Part shown: in pieces, positions 50,226 through 57,674 of the stretch
How the letters are laid out: the number at the start of each line of letters is the position of its first letter
How positions within the stretch are numbered: the first letter of the stretch is position 1
From: Bradyrhizobium sp. SZCCT0153
GTDB lineage: Bacteria; Pseudomonadota; Alphaproteobacteria; Rhizobiales; Xanthobacteraceae
DNA length: 64,000 nt
Reading direction: 5' to 3'
NCBI RefSeq assembly: GCF_018129995.1
Contig: NZ_JAFCKS010000008.1
Coordinates: forward strand, 124,001-188,000
Program-made: the position numbers and the translations under genes
Notes under the pieces: model-generated
What the model was told of the DNA's origin: nothing
The model's database searches: none
What the model saw: only the letters and a program-made list of their open reading frames with translations

Positions 50226-51539
50226 ATGAGCAATGTTCCGTCGATTTGGCTGGAGTTTGACGAGAATGGTGCAATCGACGCGGGCATCGCAGCGCAGCTC
50301 ACGGCATTGCTCGGCAAGCCGGGAATCGAGGACCTGGTGGTGATGTCCCACGGCTGGAAGAACGACAAGAACGATGCGACGAAGCTGTACGGGACCCTCT
50401 GGGCGAACGCCGCCGGCAATCTGCCGGCTGGCCGCGCGGACAAGATCGTCGTCGCCGGCGTGCTGTGGCCCGCCAAGGCGTTTCAGACCGACTTCGATGC
50501 CGCTGCGATCACGGATGTCGGCACGCCAGGCACGCTTTCCGCTTCCGGAGGCACTTCGGCTTCAGACCTGCCTCAGCAGGAGTTCGACGCGTTATTGGCG
50601 GACTTCGCCCGTTTCATGGGGCCGTCCGCGGCGCAGACCATCGCCGCCGCGCGCACCGCTGCCCAGCACTTGAACCCCGACGCCTCGCACGATCTTGCCA
50701 AGCAAGCCGCAGCAGCGGCCGGGGTAGATGCACACTCGCCCGACAAGGAACTTCGGGGCGATGCCACCCGTATAGCGCGCGCCGCCGCCGATCGTACCGA
50801 GGCACAGTTTCTGCTCGGCAGCCTTACCACGCCACCCGTGCTGAAGCTCGCGCCGAAGGTCGGCGGTGCCATGGGTCTCAGCAGTGCCGTGCATGGCTTT
50901 TTCACCGGCGCGCGCGCTGCTGTCGGCCGCTTCCTCAACCAGCTCACCTACTACGAGATGAAAAAGCGTGCCGGCGTCATCGGTGTCAGCCTGATCGACA
51001 AGGTTCTTGGAAAGCTCACGCCTTCGCATCCGATCAGGGTGCATCTGGTCGGCCACAGCTTTGGTGGGCGATTGGTCACGGCGGCCGCCAATCGCTGGGC
51101 TGCGGTGCCGAATCTGGAGCTGTTTTCGCTCACGATCCTGCAGGGCGCCTATTCCCACAATGCCATGTCTCATCAGGTCGCGGGAGCGTTTCCGAACGTG
51201 GTCGGCAAGCCGACCGGGCCAATCGCGATCACGCACACCCACAACGACCTTGCGTGTACGCTCGCTTATGCGATCGCATCGCGTTTTTCGCGTGACACCA
51301 CCCAAGGCGTCGGAGATGCGAGCGACGAGTTCGGCGCGATGGGTGCAAACGGGCCCCAGAAACTCGAGCCGGGCGCAAGCGAGCCCGACAACATCACCCA
51401 AGTGTTCGCGCCCAAGCGAGGCAAGGTCAACACGTTCCTGGCCGACGCATATATCCTCAAGACCAACCAAACTGACGCTCACAACAACGTCACAAATGCG
51501 GTCGTCGGGCAACTTCTGGCCAGTGTCATCCAGGCATGA
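50226..51539 (+). CDS. alpha/beta-hydrolase-fold protein, second gene of candidate conflict system
   Basis: A 437-residue soluble protein with a strong GGGAGGA ribosome site, 11 bp after the protease gene. Near the start is an oxyanion-type DLVVMSHGWKNDKNDATKLY. The nucleophile elbow is IRVHLVGHSFGGRLVTAAA (Ser278). A possible His sits in AITHTHNDLACTLAYAIA. The ~150 residues between are Ala-rich and helical. It is probably a lipase/esterase-like serine hydrolase, but the family is not one I can name. In this setting it could attack phospholipids as an effector or handle a signal. That is inference. Confidence 0.7.
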   Translation: MSNVPSIWLEFDENGAIDAGIAAQLTALLGKPGIEDLVVMSHGWKNDKNDATKLYGTLWANAAGNLPAGRADKIVVAGVLWPAKAFQTDFDAAAITDVGTPGTLSASGGTSASDLPQQEFDALLADFARFMGPSAAQTIAAARTAAQHLNPDASHDLAKQAAAAAGVDAHSPDKELRGDATRIARAAADRTEAQFLLGSLTTPPVLKLAPKVGGAMGLSSAVHGFFTGARAAVGRFLNQLTYYEMKKRAGVIGVSLIDKVLGKLTPSHPIRVHLVGHSFGGRLVTAAANRWAAVPNLELFSLTILQGAYSHNAMSHQVAGAFPNVVGKPTGPIAITHTHNDLACTLAYAIASRFSRDTTQGVGDASDEFGAMGANGPQKLEPGASEPDNITQVFAPKRGKVNTFLADAYILKTNQTDAHNNVTNAVVGQLLASVIQA

Positions 51540-51599
51540 CCTTGGCGTGACGAGCCATCGCATTTTGCGTACGGTCATTCCGCGAAGGTCGGGTGTCTC

Positions 51600-53828
51600 A
51601 TGCCAGCATCGCTGCGGGGCGTCATCCTTGATTTCGACGGACCGGTCTTCGACGGCCGCGCCGCCAGCCAGAAGGCGCTGACAACAACTTTCGATCTGTA
51701 TGAGCCGACGGTCGGACGGCCCGACATCGCGGTCAATACGTTGCCGCTTTACGGTCCCAATGCATTGATCGCGCTTGCCTACGCAGATATTCCCGCAGCT
51801 GCCGCGAAACTTACGGAAATCTGCGACTTCTATCGCAAAACGGTCAAAGCCTGCGAACGTCAGGGCAAGATCGTCAGCGGGGTTCAGACGCTTCTTCAGG
51901 ATCTCAAGGGGCGTGACATCAAGTGCGCGATACTCTCGTCGCGCGAGACGGCCGAGCTGGTCGATCTGGTGACCCATTTCGGTCTCCACGGCGTCATCGA
52001 CGAGATCTGGGGAAAAGATGCGCCGTCGGGCGCCAAGCCAAACCCCGTGGTGGTTCGGGCCCTGGCCGGAAAAATGAACATCGCGCCGAATGAACTGGTC
52101 TACATCGGCGATTCCGATCGCGACTACGACGTCACCCAAGGCACCGGCGTCGCTTACTACCATGCCGCCTGGACCGGCGAGCCGAGCAGTCGCGCCTACA
52201 CCGGCTGTCGTGCCTTGCTACGCAACGTCGCTGATCTCGAAGCTGTTCTGCGCGACACGCCCGCCCCACAGCTCGGGTCGCACCGGAACATGCCCTCGAC
52301 CCTGAAGGGCGCCATCCGGGTCGATCGCCTGGTGTTCTATGCCGGCGCCGGAGTTTCCGTCCAATCCGGCATCGGCGGCTGGAATGACCACTACTTTCCG
52401 ATCCTGCAACAGTTGAAAATGAGCCTGTGGGCGGGGCAAACGACGTACAGCCTGCCGCAATTGCTGCAACTGGTCGCCGCCGAATCGGCGCGCTCGCAAG
52501 ACGTTTACGAGCGCTTCAAGCAGAGCTTTGCGAACCGCAAGCAAAAGCGGCCGAACGCCTATCATTACGCGATGATGCGGTCTGGTGCGTCGCGGATCTG
52601 GACCACCAATTATGATCAGTTGTTCGAAGCCGCATTGGCGAGCGGCAATTTCCCGCACTCCGTCGTGACGGACGACGGCACGCTGCTGGAGAATTTTGCC
52701 AACAGCCATCTGATCGTCAAGATGAACGGAGACTTCGAGCACTCCCGGTACGCCAACAATCTCGACTGGGATCTCGTTTTCCTGGAGGAGCAGTTCGATC
52801 TGGCCGAACGCCACCGCCGGGAGATATGGCGCCTGTTCGAGGACGATTACCGCAGCAGCTGCATGGTGTTCGTCGGCACCTCCTTCACCGACCCGGCCCT
52901 GCGCCGGCTTTTGTCCAGCGCCGCCAAGGCGGTGCCCCGTACCCGTTTCTGGCACCACCTTCTGGTGAAGGCGGCCGAGCATCCTGCCGACCGGATCGTC
53001 GAGGCCATGTATGTCGAGAATTTGAGACGCATGCGAATCGAGACGCACCTTTTCAAGGAGTATTCCGACATCGAACGCTGGGTGCGGCAGATCGCCGTGA
53101 TCGCGAACAGGCCGATCGCCGGATTCGGCGGCACCGCCAAGCAGGAGGACGGTGTGCTGGTGCCGGATGGTGTCCTCGATGGCGGGACCATCACGACGTC
53201 CGACATCGGGACGCTCTGTGAACGGATGGGACGCGCCCTGGTGCGGCGCGACTTCCGGGTGACGTCCGGCCATGGCCCCGGCGTGGGCATTCCCGTGGTC
53301 GAGGCGGCCTTCGAGGAAAACCCGAGCGCCGCGCGATTCTACCTGCGCAAACGCGGCAGCAGCCAGTTCAGTCGCACCGCGCCGGCGGTGGTGGTGTCTG
53401 ACGGAGATGCCGGTCGTCCCGACGGAGAGTTCGGTCGCATGCGGGAACGATTCGTCAGCGAGCTCGACGTGCTCGTCGTCATGGGCGGGCCGTCGCGCGA
53501 GGGAAAACCATCCGGGACGGAGACCGAGATCAACATGGCATTGGACCGGTCGATCCCAGTCGTCATTCTCAAGCAGGCCGGTGGAAGCGCCGCGCGGCGT
53601 AAAGCGGAGATGATGGGCAACCTCGGAGTGACGTATTCCGATCCGAAGGTCGCCAGCCTGGTCCGAAAGGTCAACGAGGAGCTCGATGCGGTCGCGCCCG
53701 GGGCATTGCCGGCCTATGTCGACACCACCCTCGTCGATCAGATCGAGGATCTGATCGCGGTCTCGATCGGCAGCGAGGGACGTCGCGCCGGCGATGACGA
53801 CGGCGTTGCCGACCAGCGGAGATGGTGA
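51600..53828 (+). CDS. HAD phosphatase - SIR2-like - SLOG fusion protein
   Basis: A 742-residue three-domain protein. Residues 1-225 are a HAD hydrolase with all motifs: VILDFDGPVFD (Asp11, Asp13), AILSSRET, GAKPNP Lys, and YIGDSDRDYD (Asp171, Asp175). Residues about 240-480 are a SIR2-like NAD domain: FYAGAGVSVQSGIGG (GAGxS 249-253), WTTNYDQLFEAAL (Asn337), VKMNGDFEH (375-378) and FVGTSFTDPALRRLLS. The usual catalytic His of the His-Gly-Asp motif is Asn376 here. Residues about 505-695 fit a SLOG/LOG-type nucleotide pocket: FGGTAKQEDG, VTSGHGPGVGIPVVEA, VVMGGPSREGKPSGTETEI. SIR2-SLOG is the layout of Thoeris ThsA; the HAD addition is unusual. Confidence 0.83.
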   Translation: MPASLRGVILDFDGPVFDGRAASQKALTTTFDLYEPTVGRPDIAVNTLPLYGPNALIALAYADIPAAAAKLTEICDFYRKTVKACERQGKIVSGVQTLLQDLKGRDIKCAILSSRETAELVDLVTHFGLHGVIDEIWGKDAPSGAKPNPVVVRALAGKMNIAPNELVYIGDSDRDYDVTQGTGVAYYHAAWTGEPSSRAYTGCRALLRNVADLEAVLRDTPAPQLGSHRNMPSTLKGAIRVDRLVFYAGAGVSVQSGIGGWNDHYFPILQQLKMSLWAGQTTYSLPQLLQLVAAESARSQDVYERFKQSFANRKQKRPNAYHYAMMRSGASRIWTTNYDQLFEAALASGNFPHSVVTDDGTLLENFANSHLIVKMNGDFEHSRYANNLDWDLVFLEEQFDLAERHRREIWRLFEDDYRSSCMVFVGTSFTDPALRRLLSSAAKAVPRTRFWHHLLVKAAEHPADRIVEAMYVENLRRMRIETHLFKEYSDIERWVRQIAVIANRPIAGFGGTAKQEDGVLVPDGVLDGGTITTSDIGTLCERMGRALVRRDFRVTSGHGPGVGIPVVEAAFEENPSAARFYLRKRGSSQFSRTAPAVVVSDGDAGRPDGEFGRMRERFVSELDVLVVMGGPSREGKPSGTETEINMALDRSIPVVILKQAGGSAARRKAEMMGNLGVTYSDPKVASLVRKVNEELDAVAPGALPAYVDTTLVDQIEDLIAVSIGSEGRRAGDDDGVADQRRW

Positions 53829-54688
53829 TGTCCGAGCCGGCGCGGAGCGATCTTGCGAGCATCATCGCCGATCTCAAGGACTGGTTTCGCGCCTATTCCA
53901 TCCACCCCGCCTGCGTCGACGTCGCCTTCATCGGAAACACCAGCGGGCAATATCCATCGACGCCCGGATTGATGGTGGATTTCGACGCTTTTGTTTTCGT
54001 CGCGGCGATGAATGACGCTGCCGGCCAACCCCTGGCCGGGCTGCGTGAGCAATGGACCGGCATCTGCAACGCGCGAGGGATTGATTTCGAGCTGCGCATC
54101 GTCGAAGGACCCTACAAGCCGCCGGTCGCTGTTCTGCACCGGCCGGTCGTCGTGGTTCATCTCGGCGTCTTCACCGAGCAGCTCTATCTCGCCGCGCCGC
54201 CGCTCAAGCGCTGGGCGTGGCGAAAATACATCTGCGAGCGCGAGCCGGGACGTTTGGCCCGCATGGCACCGTCACAACCGACGCTTGCCGAGTTCGTCAC
54301 CGGCCCCAAGGGCCTGCGCGAGCGATGCGCGGCGATCGAGGCCGGCTCCGTGACGATGACGGAATGGCTGCTGCCCGGCCTGCAAACCAGATCCTTCGTC
54401 GTCACGCAGGATGACGCCAACTTCGCCGAATGCTGCTTTGCCTATGCCGCCAATACGGCGCGAAATCACGCCCGGACGCTTGGCCTGGCCGAAGCCGATC
54501 AGCTTGCAAATTCCGAGTTCTTCCCCTGGTACGCCGAAGCGGTCTTTCGCTGTCCCGAGCTTGTCGATCTGATGAACGACAAGGCCGCCTGCCGGGATCG
54601 AGGCTTCGTCGTGGAGATCGCGCACGCGCGCAGCCTCGCCATCCGCTACATGAGGGCGTTGCAGCAGCATCTGACCCGAGGCGGCTAG
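53828..54688 (+). CDS. hypothetical protein with nucleotidyltransferase-like N-terminus
   Basis: A 286-residue soluble protein. ATG 53828 overlaps the fusion-gene stop (TGATG), and GGAG lies seven bases upstream. Residues 30-58 (VAFIGNTSGQYPSTPGLMV then DFDAFVFV) have the order strand, Gly-rich turn, strand with Asp-x-Asp (Asp51, Asp53). This is similar to the GS...DxD metal site of nucleotidyltransferases, although the Gly-Ser is Gly-Asn here. The rest is mainly helical, with Trp/Arg-rich KRWAWRKYICEREPGRLARM and FVVTQDDANFAECCFAYAAN. It might make or modify a nucleotide signal for the SLOG domain, but the assignment is tentative. Confidence 0.55.
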   Translation: MSEPARSDLASIIADLKDWFRAYSIHPACVDVAFIGNTSGQYPSTPGLMVDFDAFVFVAAMNDAAGQPLAGLREQWTGICNARGIDFELRIVEGPYKPPVAVLHRPVVVVHLGVFTEQLYLAAPPLKRWAWRKYICEREPGRLARMAPSQPTLAEFVTGPKGLRERCAAIEAGSVTMTEWLLPGLQTRSFVVTQDDANFAECCFAYAANTARNHARTLGLAEADQLANSEFFPWYAEAVFRCPELVDLMNDKAACRDRGFVVEIAHARSLAIRYMRALQQHLTRGG

Positions 54689-54795
54689 CGGGCATCTTCC
54701 GTCGGGCAGGGGCGGCTCCGCCGGCCATCGGCGATTGTTCTGGTTCGCCTGATCCGCCGCGGCTATGGTGGCCGCGGTGGACAGGAGGGTTGCGG

Positions 54796-55101
54796 ATGCT
54801 TCGAGGATCTGGAATCGCGGCATGCCTGGCGGTAGCGATGGCGATGCCGGTGCATGAGGCGGTCGCCCAGGATGCCGTGGGCGGCGCCATCATCGGCGGT
54901 GTCGGCGGAGCGATCGTCGGCGGCGTGCTGGGCGGCGGCCGCGGCGCCGCAATCGGTGCCGTCGTCGGTGCCGGCACGGGCGCGGCAATCGCCTCCGAGG
55001 GCGAGCGCCGCCGCTCCGGCTATTACGCCTATCAGCGCGGCTGCTACATGCAGCGTCCCGACGGCCGCTATGTCCCGGTCGATCCGCGGTATTGCTACTG
55101 A
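54796..55101 (+). CDS. small secreted glycine-zipper protein
   Basis: A 101-residue exported protein. ATG 54796 follows AGGAGGG. The signal (GIAACLAVAMAMPVHEAVA) is followed by a glycine-zipper stretch (IIGGVGGAIVGGVLGGGRGA, AIGAVVGAGTGAAIA) that could insert into or coat a membrane. It ends in a Tyr/Arg/Cys-rich tail (YYAYQRGCYMQRPDGRYVPV). Such proteins are common in alphaproteobacteria and lack a known role. It has no link to the upstream cluster beyond position. Confidence 0.7.
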   Translation: MLRGSGIAACLAVAMAMPVHEAVAQDAVGGAIIGGVGGAIVGGVLGGGRGAAIGAVVGAGTGAAIASEGERRRSGYYAYQRGCYMQRPDGRYVPVDPRYCY

Positions 55102-55124
55102 GGCCCGGACGAGGCGCGCGCGCT

Positions 55125-55913
55125 TCAGCTTTTCGCCGCCGGCTCCGGCATGATCTGGAGCAGCGGCTCCGGCCGGATCGAAATCTGGCCGGCGAACGGC
55201 CGGTCATGCGCGGCGATCAGCAGGACCGAGGTGGCGACGCCGGTCGCGAACAGGCCCATCGCAATCGCCGATCCCAGGCGGTTGTCGCAATGAACGAGGC
55301 CGATCACCAGCAGCGCGCAGGCCGCCTGGAGATACAGGCACCACCATTTGACCGGATTCACGGCGGCGAGGCTGACGATGATCCGCTGCCGCCGCGCATC
55401 CAGCGCCTGCTCCAGCGTGGCGATGAGCTCGCGCTGCACATTCGCCTGACCCGTACCCTGCGGCGTCATCGTGACGACGAGCTGCAGGGCTTCGGCGAGC
55501 GGCGGCGGCGTCACCTTCAGCGACACCTCCTGATGCGCCATCATCGGCCATTCCAGCGCGACGGCCTGTTCGACATAGGCGCGCACCAGGCCGCGCAGCT
55601 TCGTTTCCTGCTCCGCCGGCAGGCCGGCGGCCAGCAGCACGGTGCCTCGCAGGGCGCTGGCCTCGCGGCTGACCGCGGCGCCGGCGCGGTCACCGTCGCC
55701 CCAGACCTGCGCGGCGGTAAAGGCGACGAACAGGCCGAAGATGATACCGAGCACCGGCAGCATGCCCGGCGATATCGCTTTCAGCGATGTCGCGCGCTCA
55801 CCCGTCGCGGCCAGCGCGACGGCTGCGAAGATGGCCGCGCCCAGAAGATAGGTGAAGCCGAAGATGACCAGCGCCATCAACGGCAGCGGCAGATTGTGCA
55901 GCCAGTCGCTCAT
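55125..55913 (-). CDS. DUF4239 (bestrophin-like) membrane protein
   Basis: A 262-residue membrane protein with two N-terminal helices (PLMALVIFGFTYLLGAAIFA, MLPVLGIIFGLFVAFTAAQV), a soluble helical middle, and two C-terminal helices (WWCLYLQAACALLVIGLVHC, IAMGLFATGVATSVLLIAAH). The AQVWGDGDRAGAAVSREASA segment after helix 2 is typical of the DUF4239 family, which is likened to bestrophin channels. Function unknown; possibly an ion channel. The gene stands alone, convergent with the glycine-zipper gene. Confidence 0.8.
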   Translation of the reverse strand: MSDWLHNLPLPLMALVIFGFTYLLGAAIFAAVALAATGERATSLKAISPGMLPVLGIIFGLFVAFTAAQVWGDGDRAGAAVSREASALRGTVLLAAGLPAEQETKLRGLVRAYVEQAVALEWPMMAHQEVSLKVTPPPLAEALQLVVTMTPQGTGQANVQRELIATLEQALDARRQRIIVSLAAVNPVKWWCLYLQAACALLVIGLVHCDNRLGSAIAMGLFATGVATSVLLIAAHDRPFAGQISIRPEPLLQIMPEPAAKS

Positions 55914-55940
55914 GCTGTTCTTGTCATGTGATTCGACGAT

Positions 55941-56654
55941 CTAGATCAACCGCATCCCGCGCAAGCTGGCGTGGCCGCTTCTGCCGACGATGATATGGTC
56001 ATGCACGGCAATCCCCAGCGGCTTGGCGATGTCGATGATGGCCTTGGTCATCTGGATGTCGGCCTGCGAGGGCGAAGGATCGCCTGAGGGGTGGTTGTGC
56101 ACCAGGATCAGCGCGGTTGCCGAAAGCTCGAGCGCGCGCTTGATCACCTCGCGCGGATAGACCGGGGTGTGGTCGACCGTGCCGGTCTGCTGCACCTCGT
56201 CGGCGATGAGCTGGTTGCGCTTGTCGAGGAAGAGCAGGCGAAACTGCTCCTTGTCGGCGAACGCCATGCTGGAGCGGCAATAGTCGATCACCTCGTTCCA
56301 GGACGACAGCGCGTTGCGGCTGTTGACCTCGCCCTTGGCGACGCGGTGCGCCGCCGCGGCGATCAGCTTGAGCTGGTGGATCGCGGATTCGCCGATGCCG
56401 TCAACCTCGCGCAAGCGCGCGACCGGCGCATGAACGACTTCCGCGAAGGAGCCGAAGGTCTTGATCAGCATCTTCGCCAGCGGCTTGGTGTCGCGCCGCG
56501 GCAGGGCCGGAAACAACGCCATCTCCAGCAATTCGTAGTCGCTGAGCGCGTCCGCACCGGCGCTGTAGAAGCGCTCGCGCAGCCGCTCGCGATGGCCGAG
56601 ATAGTGCGGCGCGTCCTCAGGCTTGCTCTTGTCGTGGTCGGTTTTGGCGGGCAT
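55941..56654 (-). CDS. radC: RadC-like JAB-domain protein
   Basis: A 237-residue protein; ATG 56654 begins MPAKTDHDKSKPEDAPHYLG. An N-terminal UPF0758 helical region (YELLEMALFPALPRRDTKPL) contains a helix-hairpin-helix (LREVDGIGESAIHQLKLIAA). The C-terminal JAMM/MPN+ metalloprotease-like domain has ALILVHNHPSGDPSPSQADI (His-x-His...Asp zinc ligands). It was once named a DNA-repair protein, but that role is doubtful; the biochemical function is unknown. It follows map in the same direction. Confidence 0.93.
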   Translation of the reverse strand: MPAKTDHDKSKPEDAPHYLGHRERLRERFYSAGADALSDYELLEMALFPALPRRDTKPLAKMLIKTFGSFAEVVHAPVARLREVDGIGESAIHQLKLIAAAAHRVAKGEVNSRNALSSWNEVIDYCRSSMAFADKEQFRLLFLDKRNQLIADEVQQTGTVDHTPVYPREVIKRALELSATALILVHNHPSGDPSPSQADIQMTKAIIDIAKPLGIAVHDHIIVGRSGHASLRGMRLI

Positions 56655-56747
56655 CGGCCGCCAGCATTGCCGGGGACTATCGTTTTTGCAACCGTCAATT
56701 GCGGGGGGCAAGTCTGGTTCACGTCCCGCCGGCGAGCCTTTGCAGGC

Positions 56748-57566
56748 TCACCCGATCTGTTTCTCGCCGTGCCGTTCCGACAGCGTGAAGATCTCGACGC
56801 CGGTGGCGGTCACGCCCACCGAATGCTCGAACTGCGCCGACAGCGAGCGGTCGCGGGTCACCGCGGTCCAGCCGTCGGACAGGATCTTCACATGCGGCTT
56901 GCCGAGATTGATCATCGGCTCGATGGTGAAGAACATGCCGGGCTTGAGCTGCACGCCTTCGCCGGGCCGGCCGATATGGATGATGTTCGGCTCGTCGTGG
57001 AACATGCGGCCGAGGCCGTGGCCGCAAAAATCGCGCACCACGCTCATGCCCTGCGGCTCGACAAAACTCTGGATGGCGTGGCCGATGTCGCCGGTGGTGG
57101 CGCCGGGCTTCACCGCGGCGATGCCGCGCATCATCGCTTCATACGTGACTTCGATCAGCCGCTCGGCCTTGCGCGCGATCGGGCCGATCGCATACATCCG
57201 GCTGGAATCGCCATACCAGCCGTCGACGATGAAGGTGACGTCGATATTGACGATGTCGCCCTCCTTCAGTGGACGGTCGCCGGGCATGCCGTGGCAGACC
57301 ACGTGGTTGAGCGAGGTGCAGGTGGAGTAGCGGTAGCCGCGATACATCAACGTCGCCGGATAGGCATTGTGGCTGAAGGCGAAGTCGCGGACGAACTGGT
57401 CGATGCGCTCGGTCGGCACGCCGGGCCCGACGATGTCGGTGAGCTCGTCGAGGCACTTCGCCACTAGCGCGCCGGCCTTGCGCATGCCGGCAAAGGCGCT
57501 CGGCCCATGCAGCTTGATCTGTCCGGTCTTGCGCAGGGAGGTATCGGAGGCTTCGACGTAGCTCAT
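56748..57566 (-). CDS. map: type I methionine aminopeptidase
   Basis: A 272-residue cytosolic metalloprotease that removes the N-terminal Met from nascent proteins. ATG 57566 gives MSYVEASDTSLRKTGQIKLH. The five metal ligands are seen in order: EGDIVNIDVTFIVDGWYGDS (two Asp), CGHGLGRMFHDEPNIIH (His), GMFFTIEPMINLGKP (Glu) and LSAQFEHSVGVTATG (Glu). The substrate His in LNHVVCHGMPGDRPL is also present. RadC follows on the same strand after about 90 bp. Confidence 0.95.
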   Translation of the reverse strand: MSYVEASDTSLRKTGQIKLHGPSAFAGMRKAGALVAKCLDELTDIVGPGVPTERIDQFVRDFAFSHNAYPATLMYRGYRYSTCTSLNHVVCHGMPGDRPLKEGDIVNIDVTFIVDGWYGDSSRMYAIGPIARKAERLIEVTYEAMMRGIAAVKPGATTGDIGHAIQSFVEPQGMSVVRDFCGHGLGRMFHDEPNIIHIGRPGEGVQLKPGMFFTIEPMINLGKPHVKILSDGWTAVTRDRSLSAQFEHSVGVTATGVEIFTLSERHGEKQIG

Positions 57567-57674
57567 GCGGGGCTGGTCTCGATGTCGGCGGAAAGGCTTG
57601 AATTCAGGCCCCAATCTAATGATTGCGGGCTTTCGCGCAAGCCAAGGTTCGCCGCCCTGTGCCCGAAAGCGGGC

